From Escallonia rubra (Eukaryota > Streptophyta > Magnoliopsida > Escalloniales > Escalloniaceae), in assembly GCA_033065855.1 (NCBI GenBank), contig JAVXUO010003069.1, positions 1-64,000 on the forward strand: DNA of 64,000 nucleotides, read 5' to 3'. Below, one piece after another: positions 33,909 through 46,113 of the stretch. The position numbers and the translations under genes are program-made. The notes beneath the pieces are model-generated. The model was not told where the DNA came from. It searched no databases and saw only the letters and a list, made by a program, of their open reading frames with translations. The number at the start of each line of letters is the position of its first letter. Positions within the stretch are counted from its first letter, which is position 1.

Positions 33909-34800
33909 AATTTTGGTACGCCCAGTGGGACATGTTCCTCCTTCCATCTTTAGAAATGCATTTTTTTATATATTGTTGCCGAGGAAAGATGGTTCGCATG
34001 CCACGTGAGGTGCCACAAAGGATGCAGTCTGCGTTGGCTTCCAAGTAGACAAAATGGGAGACAGCAAGGATGGAGTAAGGGCTGAGAGCAAGGCTCCCCA
34101 GACAGGTCGCGAGGGCTGGCAGCGCCGCGCAGGCAGGGTGACGACGAACAGGGCTAGCGGTCGACAGTCCGTGTCAAGGGTGCAGAGTCAAGAGTCCGAT
34201 GTCAGGGGTCCAAATGTGTTTATCTCACTAGAGCTCCAGAGAGAATGGGTTTTAGAGAGAGAAAGTGAAATGTGGAAATGAGGGAGAAGTCCTTGAATAA
34301 GCTCCAGAATCCACTATATATAGGCACAAATATGCACGTGTCATCAGCCGACACGTGTCAGGGGGTCCCATTGTATTGATTGTCCGTCGAATTGCCGGTC
34401 ACCGAGTTCGTGTCGTCCTGCCCTTGCAGCGTCCCTCTGCCTGTCTGAGGAGACTGACCACACTGCGGTAGCATGGTCAGAGTAGCCCGTTGCCTCAGCC
34501 TCCAGTCCAAGCCCTTACTGAATCCCACGAGATGCGTCAAGAGACGCGCGGAGATCCTGACAGCGACGAGGGTTGCCCCTGCAGCCAACTGCCAGGCGGA
34601 CTAGGCGCGATGCCCTCCGAGGACCTGCTCCCGTCCCGGAGTGACCCGGGGGTCATTGCCCTGGCGGTGTCGATGATCAATGGTAACATGAGCTCGATAC
34701 CCAGAGTCCGTGGCGGGGGGTCCTCGTGCAGGAGTACTACGAGCGGAGCCCCCGGAAGCCCGTCGGTTGATTGTGCAGGCGAGGGCCGGAGCCCCCGGTT

Positions 34801-35135
34801 GATTGAGCCGGCGAGGGCATTAGGGTTGCGAGCACGTCCCGCGGCGAGGGCCGGAGCCTTGTGAGTTGATTGAGCCGGCGAGGGCTTCATGGTCGCGAGC
34901 CCGTCCCACCGCGAGGGCCGGAGCCCCGTCAGTTTGATTGAGTCGGCGAGGGCTTCATGGTTGCGAGCCCGTCCCGCCGCGAGGGCCGGAGCCCTGTCAG
35001 TTGATTGAGCCGGCGAGGGCTTTAGGGTTGTGAGCCCATCCCGCCGCGAGGGCCGGAGCCCTGTCAGTTGATTGAGCCGGCGAGGGCTTCATGGTTGCGA
35101 GCCCGTCCCGCCGCGAGTTTGATTGAGCCGGCGAC
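34801..35135. repeat. 67-bp GC-rich minisatellite
   Basis: Units start with GATTGAGCCGGCG at 34,801, 34,868, 34,936, 35,003, 35,070 and 35,121 (spacings 67, 68, 67, 67, 51). Each has GAGGGCCGGAGCC and GCGAGCCCGTCCCGC-like parts. Confidence 0.93.
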
Positions 35136-35235
35136 AATGAGCGTCGCGCTACTGAAGATAGCGGGGGTGTGTTGTTGGAGCGAGAAGCCAGTGCCGTGCA
35201 GCAGGTTCCCCCCCAAGGACAAGGGAGGCCGACCC

Positions 35236-35340
35236 ATTTACAAAGTGGGTGGCCGACCCCCTGCTTAGGGGGGTGGCTGACCCCCTTACAAAGTGGGTGG
35301 CCGACCCCCTTCTCAGGGGAGTGGCCGACCCCTCGGGGGG
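35236..35340. repeat. Short GTGGCCGACCCC tandem repeat
   Basis: Four units containing GTGG(C/T)(C/T)GACCCC with spacers of alternating length (TTACAAAG, CTGCTTAGG). It forms a C-rich and G-rich stretch just right of the 67-bp minisatellite. Confidence 0.85.
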
Positions 35341-35899
35341 GAAATGCACTTTCGATCGCCGTCTGAATGCTTAAGGCGCGGAACGCTTTGACCGAGCAAC
35401 GATGTTTGAGCATCGGAGCGCTTTGACCGAGCAATGATGTTGAGCATGTTTGACTGCCGAGCGGGTGACGTGTCGTGCCACTGGGGTCTTTTAGCGGGCC
35501 CTGGGGTGCGGTCCGGATAGGTTATGAACATATATATATATATCCATATTTTCGACAAAAAAAAGGTACTTTCTGCTTTTTTATTTGCTGTTCATTTTTC
35601 TGTGCCAGCCATATTTGTTTTGGTTGATTACTATTGCAACAGGAATAAAATTGCTATAGCAAAAAGGACAAAAAAGGGGCGCATCACTTCTGCTATCGAG
35701 GAGTCTTGACCCCTGGATATCATGGTGGTTAATGAACGGCCATACTAGTTGGCCTCGTTGCATCTTCTGTTGTTCATAGAGAAACATAAATATAAAATGG
35801 GATGTAGCGCTGTGGGCCAAATCAACTAAACTCAAAAATTGTTTACTGAATAGGCCTTGCAAGAACAAGAATATCTATTGATCTGGACAATAACCTGAT

Positions 35900-36260
35900 G
35901 AATCAAAATAGAACAATCATTCAGATGAGGCAAATAATAAGGGCACCATACCCAGCCTGGGTAGATCAAGACCTTATCCCTTAGGATACATTATTCCTTA
36001 CTTTCATCTATATAGAGGATCTGATTGTCCTAGGAAACACCTTGTTTTGTTTCTCGCTATATGTGGCGGCACAGCACGAAGTCAAGCACTCCTGTTAAGG
36101 CAGTTCCCGTTGTCTTTAGAGGGTATGGCCCTCTCTTGGTATTTGAACCTCCTCCCAGAATCTATCCCTGACTGGGATACACTGGCTGATAGGTTCTATA
36201 GAAAGTTTTATGTATCTTCTCCATTACAAATGGGGTACGATGATGTAGAAGATTGACCAA
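35900..36260 (+). pseudogene. Gag fragment of the plus-strand Tat-type element
   Basis: The reading YPAWVDQDLIP near 35,950 followed by LLLRQFPLSLEGMALSWYLN and PDWDTLADRFYRKFY (36,090-36,220) matches the retrotransposon gag capsid region. Fossil, broken. Confidence 0.75.
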
Positions 36261-37109
36261 GTCTTTGTGTAAGATTATTCCTTCTCAAAAATTTTGGCCA
36301 AATATCTGCTTAACGTAACATTGGAGTTCGCTAGGGCCAGGGATACGAAGGTCTCATTGCCTCGAGATTTGTACCCACCTAAAGTAGGGCGAGTCTAGTT
36401 CCTTGAAGGATATAAACTCCCTAACTTCATTAAATATAAGGGCTTCGAATCCCCTAACAGTCATGTTGAACGGTCCTTGTAACAATGCGGACCTACGGCG
36501 CGAAACTCTGCTCTATGTCTTAAGCAATTTCCCCTATCTCTTAAAGGTATTGCCTTTGATTGGTAATATTCTTTGGCTGGATTGTGTATATCCTCATGGG
36601 ATCAAATGAAAAAGATATTTCTATGGGAGCAAAATATATACCGTAATGATCCTCTATATTTTAGAGAAAGGGCCATTAATCGAACATTAAACCAATTGGG
36701 TCATCACCCCCAAATCCAGGAAATGGGAGATGACGAGTCATCAGTTGCTTCCACTAACATGGTCCAAATTTTTTAGTCGCCCCAAGCTATTTATGAAAGC
36801 GATCAACGGGGTAAAGAAGAACATAGAGAGGTCCAAGAGGCTAATATTGTCCACGGACACAAGAAAATTTTGGTCGATATCTTGGTGCAAGAGGACACCA
36901 CAACAGGAGACAATGCGAACTGTGATGTCCTAGCTCATTTAAAAAGGATCCATTCGATGTTGAGTGTATACGATGCTCTTCTCTTATCTGATGAGCTACG
37001 AATGTCTCTAGTCCTTGCTTTGACAAAACCCGAGGACTTTTGTAAAGAATTGAGTCCCTAGGAATCACCATCAAAACATCGGCGGGTTGCTTCAAAGAGA
37101 CTATGTGCA

Positions 37110-37637
37110 TTGACAATATTGACTTTCACAAAAGAAGATATGCAAATCGATGATCGAAGTCACAACAGACCCCTCTACATTACTGGTAAAGTAAATGAGG
37201 TGACAATATCCCGAGTGTTAGTAGATGGGGGATCGGCGGTGAATCTGCTACCAAAAAGAGCCCTATCCGTCTTGGGGGTTCGTCTTTCGAGACTTCAGCC
37301 AAGCAAGGTAGTAATCCAAGGTTTTAATCAAAATGAGCAAAGACTAGTAGGAAAAATTAAATTGAGCACCAGGTTTGAAGACATAAAATATGATACCGAA
37401 TTCTTGGTGATAGATGCCGACACCTCATATGATGTCTTTTTGGGAAGGTCCTGGGTCCACTCCAATGGGATCGTCCCGTCTACCCTACATCAGTGCCTAA
37501 AATATGCATTGAGGGATGATGAGAAAAAAGACGGGTGCATTGTAGCAGATAAAGCTCCTTTTCATGGCGTGGAAGCCTATTATGCAGATGCACGCTTTTA
37601 TGAACATGAGTCAATAGGTGGAAGCATGGGAAAATAA
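37110..37637 (+). pseudogene. Aspartic protease region of the plus-strand Tat-type element
   Basis: Has the retropepsin-type block VLVDGGSAVNLLPKRALSVL and the second-strand block YDVFLGRSWVHSNG. The DGGSAVN form is typical of Tat-type elements. It would cut the polyprotein. Fossil. Confidence 0.8.
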
Positions 37638-38257
37638 AGGCAAAAAAAGAGCAAGCCTCCAAAGAAAACCTTTTTCTACGTCCCAAAATCACAAAGAAGG
37701 TTGGGTGCGTAGGGATCAGGATCCTCAAGCACGTTGAAAGCATTCAAGGATGAACTTGTGTTGCCATTAAGGAAAACAAATTGCTCATATGTCGAGACTT
37801 ATCAACACTTCGTTGTCCTTCCATAGAAAAGGGGATCAAATCCTATCAAGTTTCATGGGTTGGGGAATTTGCATAATACACATACACAACCCCAGAGGAG
37901 GCAAGTCAAGCTAAAGGGAACTATTCAGAAAACCACTTATAGTCCAAAGATGGCGAAGATGTTGCAAAAGTTTGGCTTGGATTGTACCTCAACCCACAAT
38001 CCTCCTCCATTTGAAACAATGATGAATGAAGAACAAGCTGATGCTCTACTCACTGGAAGAACACTGAAGCAGTCTAGAAGAGGCCTCGGATGTCGATATT
38101 CAAAGTCTTTTGTAAAGAAAACAGTGAACATGACATCCTATGTAACCGAATGTGAAGATTCTTCTCCGGCTCTATCAGAATACGAAGAAAGGGTCAAGCC
38201 ACTATTGACGAGCTCAGGGAAGTTAATCTCGAAACCGAAGAGGACCCGAGGCCAACC

Positions 38258-39548
38258 ATGGTCAGCACCTTGATGTCTGAAGAGGAAGTCCAACAGTATA
38301 CCAATTTTCTCAAAGAATATCGGGATGTATTTGCCTGGTCATATACAGAGATGCCTGGACTTGACCCAAAGGTTGTTGTTCATAGGCTAGCCATTCGTCA
38401 TGGAAATAGGCCTTTTAAACAGCCACAAAAGGAAGTTTCAGCCTGAATTAGTGGCACAGATCGAAGCAGAAATTACCAAGCTCATCAAGGCGGGCTTTAT
38501 TAGGGAAATCCCGTATCCTACCTGGTTGGCAAATATCGTACCAGTTAAAAAGAAGAATGGTCAAATCAGGGTGTGCATTGACTTTCGAGACTTGAATCAA
38601 GCTTGCCCCAAAGATGACTTTCCTCTCCCCATCACATAACTCCTTATGGGCGCCACTATGGGATTTGAGGTCTTGTCCTTTATGGATGGATATTCTGGAT
38701 ACAACCAAATACGTATGGCTCCGAAAGATGAAGCTCTTACAGCCTTTCGAACCCCCATAGGGGTCTTCTGCTATAAAGTAATGCCTTTCGGGCTTAAAAA
38801 TGCTGGGGCAACATATCAAAGAGCCACGGCAGTCATCTTTGGTGATATACTCCGTAACACCATAGAATGCTATGTGGATGACTTGGTAGTGAAGTCCAAA
38901 ACTCGTCTTAACCATCTTAAAGATTTGAAGGTCATTTTTGAAAGGCTCAGAAAATACTAGTTAAAGATGAACCCCCTAAAGTGTGCGTTTGGGGTTTCTT
39001 CTGAAACGTTTTTAGGCTTTGTGGTTCGTCACAGGAGAATTAAGGTTGATCCCGTCAAAATAAAGGCTATTCTAGCGATGCCGCCCCCTAGGAATCTAAA
39101 AGAACTCAAGAGCCTACAAGAGAAACTCGAGTACATCAGAAGATTCATCTCTAATCTTGCAGGGCGTTGTCAGCCTTTCTCACGCCTTATGAAAAAAGAC
39201 ACCCCATTTGTTTGGGATCAAGTTTGTCAAGAGGCGTTTGACAGAATCAAAGACTACTTGATGAAACTGCCAGTATTGATGGCTCCTGTGAAAGGTAAAC
39301 CCATGGTCCTGTACACAGCAGCAATGGATACCTCTCTAAGAGCTCTGTTGGCTCAACATAATGATCAGGGAAAAGAAAATGCCTTGTACTATTTGAGTCT
39401 GACATTAGTTGGAGCCGAACTAAGGTATACGGCTATGGAAAATGTATGCCTTGCGTTGGTGTTCGCTCTCCAAAAATTAAAGCATTATCTGGGAGAACAC
39501 AAAATCCATTTAATATCTAGAGCTGATCTTTTAAAGTACATTCTATGA
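38258..39548 (+). pseudogene. Reverse transcriptase and first RNase H of the plus-strand element, broken
   Basis: Pro-pol linker DVFAWSYTEMPGLDPKVVVH, then reverse transcriptase blocks IRVCIDFRDLNQACPKDDFP, MDGYSGYNQIRMAPKDE and VMPFGLKNAGATYQRA, catalytic CYVDDLVVKSK, then KCAFGVSSETFLGFVVRHR and the RNase H region with TAMDTSLRALLAQHN. Fossil, broken. Confidence 0.9.
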
Positions 39549-39749
39549 AGACCGGTATTAACGGGATGACTAGCAAGATGGGCAATTATTCTCCATCAGT
39601 TTAATATTGAATATGTTCCACAAAAAACAGTCAAAGGACAAGCCCTTGCAGATTTTCTAGCTGCCCACCCCGTTCCAAATGATTCTTCGCTGATGTTGGA
39701 TCTCCCTGATGAAGAGGTCATGCAGACATAGATTAAAAAAGGGTGGGAA

Positions 39750-40166
39750 ATGTACTTTGATGGTGCTTCGAAGAATCCTGATGGTGAAAAACAAAATGAT
39801 CAAAAGAATAACCAATCTGGCATTGGGATAGTCTTCGTTACACAAAAAGGGGGCATAATCCTCTATTCTTTCTCTTTAACAAAGGGTTGTTCGAATGATG
39901 AAGCCGAATATGAGGCCATAATTATGGGGCTCGAGCTGTCCTTGAAAGTTTCGATAGACGATCTGACAATTTATGGAGATTCAGAATTGATCATAAAGCA
40001 AGTAAAGGGTGAATACCAAATCAGAAAGCCCAACATCTTGCCTTATTACGAGAGGGCAGACTATCTGTTATCAAAATTCCCAAAGCTCCAGATCCGACCT
40101 GTTCGTAGAGAGGTAAATAGTAGGGCCGATGCTTTGGCTAGCCTCGCTGACTCTTTAGGCCTTTAA
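39750..40166 (+). pseudogene. Second (archaeal-type) RNase H of the plus-strand element
   Basis: MYFDGASKNPDGEKQNDQ, NDEAEYEAIIMGLELS, YGDSELIIKQVKGEY and EVNSRADALASLADSL hold the D, E, D and D catalytic set of the extra RNase H in Tat elements. Confidence 0.88.
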
Positions 40167-40178
40167 AAAAATGAGGAA

Positions 40179-41100
40179 ATGATAATAACAGTGGGGGCAC
40201 GAAGAATACTACAGCCTTATGAAAAGGTCTCTGTGGACATACAAACAGATAAGGGGCTTACAACGTCAGAAAGGGTAAAGGGACAAGATAACCAGTTAGA
40301 CTGGCGTCAACCATTCATGGAATACTTGCAACACGGGAGGTTACCTGATGACTGTGCCAAACGAGTCGAGGTTCGAAGGCGTTCCGTACAGTTTGTAATG
40401 TGGAAAGATACTCTCTATAAAAGATCTCTGGATGGAATGCTCTCGAGGTGTATCGCTAAAGATGAAGTTGAGGAAGTCATGAAAGAAGTCCATTCAGGAA
40501 CCTGTAGAGCCCACCAGTCGGGTCCTAAGCTACAAATACAGATAAAACGGTTAGGATACTATTGGCCAACTATGATAGCTGATTGTATTGGTTTTGTCAA
40601 AAGGTGAGGCATGCCAATTTCATGGTGATTTCACTCACAGCCCCCCAGAACCTCTGTATTTCACTACATGCTCGTGGCCATTTGCCGCTTGGGGAATGGA
40701 TGTCATAGGACCATTCACACCACCATCATCTAGAGGTCACCGATACGTTTTAGCGGTAACCGATTACTTCTCGAAATAGGCCGAAGCAATTGCCTTAAAA
40801 GACGTTAAGCAGGAAACTGGCGCAGACTTCATCAAAACCCACATAATTTATAGATTTGGGGTTCCCGAGTCCATCATTGCCGACAATGCAAAGTACTTTA
40901 AGGAAGGGGCATTGTATAAACTCTATGCCAAATACAACATAAAGTATAACCACCATGCTCTGGCGAATGGATTGGCAGAAGCTTTTAATAAAACTTTTTG
41001 TAAGATTCTCAAAAAAATGGTTGACAAAAACAAAAGAAGTTGGAATGAAAAGATTTTTGAGGCCTTGTGGGCATATCAAACCACATTTAGAACTTCAACC
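40179..41100 (+). pseudogene. Integrase of the plus-strand element, broken
   Basis: The N-terminal zinc region is seen as EVHSGTCRAHQSGPKLQIQI. The core has AAWGMDVIGPFTPPSSRGHR, VPESIIADNAKYF and NGLAEAFNKTFCKILKKMVD. Recognisable sequence ends near 41,100. Fossil, broken. Confidence 0.85.
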
Positions 41101-41329
41101 CGAGCCTTCTGTCTTGTTTGCACTCCTTCTTCCTTTTCTTTTTCAATTGCACAAGCCATTCTAAGGAAGATTAAACAGGCATCTGCCTTAGCCCTGTCTC
41201 CCTCCCTAGCTAATTCTTTCTACTCGTCTTCTTGCGCCTTCTACAATTGTTTTAGTAGAATAAATTCTCAATTCTCTCTCCTTTTTTGGGGAGGGGGCAG
41301 AGCAGTACAACATCCACCCTAATCTTATG

Positions 41330-42900
41330 GATATTTACCGTTGGAGGCCTTTGAGTTCCAGTCTCAGCAGTGGTCTTCCCTATATGTACCGAGGAGTAGT
41401 TAGTTGCGAGTGTCAGAAAAAAGTGCTTTGATCCAGCCGAGCATGTTCCTTTCACGACATCTAGTGTTTTTACTCAACTAAAAAGAAAGCGGAGGATCAT
41501 GGACTAAAAACCATACTGGGAATCTACGGGTTTTTAAGATTTTCAATACCCATGTTTCCCGAAGCGACACTTTGTTCCACTCCTTTCATTTATACTTTAA
41601 GCGTGATTGCTATAATATATACTTCCTCGACCACTTTACGACAGATCGATCTTAAGAAGATCATTGCTTACTCCCCAGTAGCCCATATGAATCTGGTGAC
41701 TATTGGTATGTTTAGTCGGGCGGTGGCCGTTACGTCACCTATTTTGAGTTATGGACTCTAGTAGAGTCCCATCCAGGAAAGAGGGAACTACTATCTCGAT
41801 AACCCCGTATTTCGCTTGGCTCACAAAGGTTAGAAAGACCAAGATCTCCTACACCACAAGCACTGTTACCGAATGATCCAATGTATTTTTCGCACACACC
41901 AAGTCTATCCTCGACTATTAGCAACTAATGAAAGCCTTCTTTTTGGCTCTCGTGTGAGGGTTATCCTAACTGGTGTCTATCTGCGGTTAAATGGCACCCG
42001 CCCTTATTAATTTTAACATGCGACGTGGCATAGAAGGCTTGTCTCACCTCTTTCCTCTGACAGTCCTCACTCGACGGATGCTCCTATTACACTCGTAGTA
42101 TCTAAAGGATGAGAACCAACTATGTAGCGTCTACACCGAGAATTCAAGTATTGTATACGTCATTAGTCAGAAGTAGGATCAAACTGAGAGTTAGCAGCAT
42201 AAACAAAGCAGAGCGCAGAGATGGCTTGAAATGAGTCTTCTCTGAACTCCGGAAATTTGTGTTACCCTAAAGAAGCCTTTCAACATTCCTCCAAAGCAAA
42301 ATGAAAAAAAAAAGTAGAACAACTTGGTTTTTTGGCTACTTGAGTGAGGCTGATGATCCCGCTCTTGCTCCCCACTGAGAGGTCCACTAGAGATCAGAAA
42401 TTGTTGAAGAAACAACAAGATCTTTCTTTTGTCCTTTCCAGGGGAAACGGCCGATCCTGTGGGAAAACCTCGCTTCTGTGGCTGACAATCTGAAACAGCA
42501 GCCTTGAGTTGCAGCTGGGAACTTCAATGACTACGCCGGCGCCTCAGCGAGAAGAAGTTTTAGGCGAGTACCTGACCTCCTTCAGGCCTATGGCTAAACT
42601 AAATAAGGCTTGCTCAATCGGGCCTCTTTGCTGTGCTGAGCGAGTGTGGAATTCATTGGAAGGTGCGGGGATGGATTTGGCACTTGTTCATGCGTCTGTC
42701 GCCGTTGCACCTAAAATAACGGAGGAAGGAGTAAGGTAAGGGTGGGGTGCTACCGAGATGTCGGATTTCGTCCCGAAACTAGAAGAGGATCGCTTCGGGG
42801 GTCACTGTGGTGTGACTGAATGAAGAGCGCCCTATCTTACTAATAATAATAAAGGGCTTTGATCAGTAGATTATTTAGAACTTCGGAAGATGGTCAAAGT
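41330..42900 (+). other. Nuclear insert of mitochondrial DNA (NUMT), nad4 region
   Basis: A piece of plant mitochondrial DNA in a nuclear context, with a nad4 exon 2 fragment at 41,525-41,717. The following sequence (GGGCGGTGGCCGTTACG onward) begins exactly at the known exon 2/intron 2 boundary and so is probably nad4 intron 2. It is non-coding, balanced in base content and unlike the AT-rich surroundings. The outer limits are estimates. It separates the retroelement from the INTS9-like exons. Confidence 0.75.
41525..41717 (+). pseudogene. nad4: nad4 exon 2 fragment (NADH dehydrogenase subunit 4)
   Basis: Encodes YGFLRFSIPMFPEATLC, then TPFIYTLSVIAIIYTSS and TLRQIDLKKIIAYSPVAHMN, ending VTIGMFS. 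This is the membrane-embedded core of complex I subunit 4. The fragment ends after codon 325, one base into the next codon, where plant nad4 exon 2 ends. Upstream exon 2 sequence is lost or unrecognisable. Differences from the conserved protein (for example S-to-P in AYSSVAH) and the missing rest show it is not functional. Confidence 0.9.
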
Positions 42901-43237
42901 AGCTTTATTGCGAGCCAAAAACCTTGTTAGAGGAAGTTGGTGCAGTTCCTCTCTTTCCTGTCTCGCCCTTGAGTGTAGTTTTAATAAAAGCAATGCTGCA
43001 GAAAAACAAGATTTGTTGCAATGTAGCTCCATAAGAACCATAAATAGAAACGCGTCAATTGGTTCAGGCTCTGCAATGCAAGTAAACAACTGGCCTTAAC
43101 TGGATCTCCAACCTATGGGAAGTAATATAGCATATACGAATAAGAAAGCTGCTTTTATTTTTCATTTGCAGGTTACAGACTTCAACACATGATAGTGAAC
43201 TTTTGTGTTTGTGTATGTAACAAAAGATGTTTTTCAG

Positions 43238-46113
43238 TGCAGCTGATGTGAAAAGTTGCATGCAGAGAGTTCAGGTTCTTAAATACGCTGAAGAAGCATG
43301 CTACAATGGCAGTATTACCATAAAGGCCTTCAGCTCTGGTTTGGAAATAGGAAGTTGCAATTGGACCATTAGCAGTCCAAAAGCAAATATTGGACATGTT
43401 TCAAGCTCTATATTTCAATCTGAAACTGCAATGGATTTTAATTACCACGCTCTTCAGGGATGTGACGCGATTCTATATTCTGATAACTCGGCGCGAAATA
43501 TTCTAGGCAACGTGGAGGATGAAAATTGTCATTTTGCTTCTGTCAATAGTGATCTATCAATTAAGAGGTACTTTCTTTTGCACATTCCTGACAGTATCTC
43601 TATTTTGATTCTTTACTTGATTTTTGAGTTTAAGAATTAGAGATCTCCAGATTATCCTTTCCAACCCCCAGAGAAGCGCAATAGTAAAATTTTCATAATC
43701 ATGTCGCAGTGACACAGATAATAGCTGGGAAGTTATTGGCGAAGCCTTGCTTAATGCTGATGAGAGGTCTGAGGAAATGGAGAAATTGGCTTTTATAATC
43801 TCCTGTGCTGTAGATTCTGTTGAAGCTGGAGGTTCAGTCCTAGTTCCTATTGGAAGACTTGGAATTGTTTTGCAGCTTTTGGAACAGCTCTCTCTTTCTC
43901 TCAAATCTTCAAATTTAAAGGTGCATTTTTCTACTTTAATTTCACCTGCTTTGTACATTGTCTGATCTTAATCCTAATCGACCAGCCCACACTCAAGGGA
44001 TCTCTATTAGCCACATATATTATCTTAAAAAGAGAACAGACGAAATCTCCTCTCTCTCTCTCTCTCTCTCTCAATGCCACCCCTTCCATCCGTATGACCA
44101 CCATTTGTATTCCACCGCCTTGCGCTTACCGCGACTCAAAGGTAATTACCCAGCTCCAGCACTTAATCCATGTATGCAGGAGAAAATAGAGTTCTATTTA
44201 CTCCTGAGTATATATGCCTGTGAGCGAGCGTGTATGTATTGGGTTGTTGGTTAGCGCTTTTAGTAGACATTTTTTAGAAAGTCATGCTTCCTTAAAATCT
44301 AAATTTTCTTCCATATATAGGTTCCCATATATGTAATTTCTACCATAGCAGAAGAGCTAATGGCGTTCACAAATATCATACCAGAATGGTTATGCAAGCT
44401 TCGGCAAGAAAAGGTACTTACATTCTTAGAGTTATCAGGAGAAATTAATCAGCTTATATAGTGGAGTGGTACAAGTTTAAGCAGCTAATGTACTTTTCTA
44501 AAAATTGGGCTTGCAGCTGTATTCTGGTGAGCCACTGTTTGCCCACGTAGAGCTCACAAGGGAGAAAAGGCTTCATACGTTTCCTGCAGTCCATTCACTT
44601 GAATTATTGTAAGACACTTCTTTCTTTCAGAATTGCAAATATCTCCTGCTACGGTAGTTTTGTAATTAGGTCTTCAGAGAAGAGTGAATTGTTTTCTTAT
44701 TTAGGGAGACATAACTAGTTAGAGCATTAAATAGAAAAAAAAGCGCCTGCAGAATTTTCCTACGTGGTATTTCTTGGAGTTCTATGTTCTGTGGTCAAGT
44801 CACTTTGCTCTTTGCTTCAATTTGGGAGCTGATATAATGGGCACAGAAAAATTTGGCAGGAACCATGCATAGTGTTTTGTCCTCACTGGAGTCTGCGGCT
44901 TGGACCTGTTGTTCATTTGCTTCGGCGTTGGTGCAGGGATCAAAATTCATTACTTGTTATGGAGGTTTGGTTTCTTCTTGTTTGGTTCAACTATCTAAAT
45001 GTACTACATTGTTGCAATCATCCTTGTTTTGTTTGACCTGTTATATATGCTTGCCTGACTTCGGATCTTCTACTAAACAGGAAGGCGTGGATGCTGAATT
45101 AGCTCTTTTACCGTTCAAACCAATGGCAATGAAGGCCCTACAGTGTTCATTTCTTTCTGGAATAAAGTAAGGAATACCTCTTCCCCCCCGCCCCCCAACA
45201 CACACACACACACACACACAACATCTTTCCATCTCTCTATAACTCACTCGTGTGGTTATAGGTACGTAATCATGTATTGAGATATACGGCTTGCCCTTCT
45301 CTTGATATTCTTTAATCTTATTAGACTTTTGACAGGAAGTAGCTTTTATATAATATTTTCAGGCTTTCTTCTGCCCACTTATTTCTTTTACTATTCAATA
45401 ATGGTGTCTTATGGTTTCATCTTTTGTTCTGTAGGTTGCAGAAGGTTCAACCTTTGCTGAAGATATTGCAGCCAGACTTTGTTGTAGTAATAACCTTCGA
45501 CCTCACTAACCTCCACTCCTACCCCCCTTCTAATGCTTATACAAATATAATTAGTTTTTGCATCTCCTGTTGTTTCTTTGTTTTTTGCTGCAAGCAGTTT
45601 CCCGAGTATTTGAGGAGGCATATTGGTCCTCCAAACAGTTCATCATCATTCCTTGGTTACTCTGAAAATCAGACATTGCGGATACCAAACAGGAAGGAAT
45701 TGCCCGAGCTGTATATTTCGATGGACTTGGCAACACAGCTCAGTTGGACAAAGTTGGATCACATGGACACGAGTATTGCAAGACTGAAGGGAGAACTTGT
45801 TATGGAGCACGGCAAACATCTTTTACTCCCGGGTAACGAGCAAGCAATTTCTTCGGACACTAGACCGTTGCTGCATTGGGGTGCGATGGATTTGGAAAGT
45901 CTTCTGGCCGCTTTGCAGAAGATGGGAATCAAGGGATCTGTAGAACAAGGCATGAGCGATGCTGGATCGGAAATTGCTTCTGTTTTGCATATTTTTGAGC
46001 CTAGCAAGGCCTTGATAGAAGTCAAAGCAACAACTACTGTTATTAGTGCTTCGGATGAGAGTCTAGCCTCTCTCATTTCTGAAGCAGTCAATACCATCTT
46101 GAATAGCATTTGA
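43238..46113 (+). CDS. Integrator complex subunit 9 (INTS9)-like, 3' eight exons
   Basis: Homologous to plant INTS9, the partner of the INTS11 endonuclease in the nuclear Integrator complex that processes small nuclear RNA 3' ends. Exons read from splice sites: 43,238-43,567; 43,710-43,920; 44,321-44,413; 44,517-44,608; 44,847-44,964; 45,081-45,166; 45,435-45,486; 45,598-46,113 (TGA). All have GT/AG borders and keep frame, giving about 498 codons. Landmarks: VQVLKYAEEACYNGSITIKA, EEMEKLAFIISCAVDS, IWQEPCIVFCPHWSLRLGP, ALQCSFLSGIK, LLHWGAMDLES, MGIKGSVEQG. The beta-CASP and C-terminal parts are present; about 200 N-terminal residues, including the start of the metallo-beta-lactamase fold, are absent from the window. 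It is either the 3' part of a gene with a huge intron or a truncated copy; intact frames favour the first only weakly. Confidence 0.85.

Larger units (their letters stand above)
34050..35540. mobile_element. GC-rich inserted block, possibly an LTR, with minisatellites
   Basis: Interrupts the gag region of the plus-strand element. Base composition differs sharply from the surroundings. On the minus strand it has a TATA-like CCTATATATAGTGG (about 34,311-34,324) followed by a leader-like stretch, so it may be a solo LTR of another retroelement. It holds a 67-bp minisatellite and a second short GGCCGACCCC repeat. No coding region is recognised and ends are approximate. Confidence 0.5.
33094..41100 (+). 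mobile_element. Second Tat-type Ty3/gypsy element, plus strand, broken
   Basis: The 5' LTR is at 33,094-33,908, followed by a primer site, gag traces, protease, reverse transcriptase, two RNase H domains and integrase, all on the plus strand. No 3' LTR is recognised before the mitochondrial insert. It is more decayed than the array at 18-32 kb (about ten or more breaks) and different in sequence, so it is an older family. A GC-rich block (about 34,050-35,540) lies inside it. Confidence 0.85.

Noticed and set aside
34490-35434. Long frames on both strands in the GC-rich block
   Set aside because: Open frames are expected in GC-rich minisatellite DNA, and the peptides are repeats of the 67-bp unit.
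41525-41760. Nad4 as an expressed nuclear gene transferred from mitochondria
   Set aside because: Only part of exon 2 is present, with no targeting sequence, and the frame runs into the mitochondrial intron.
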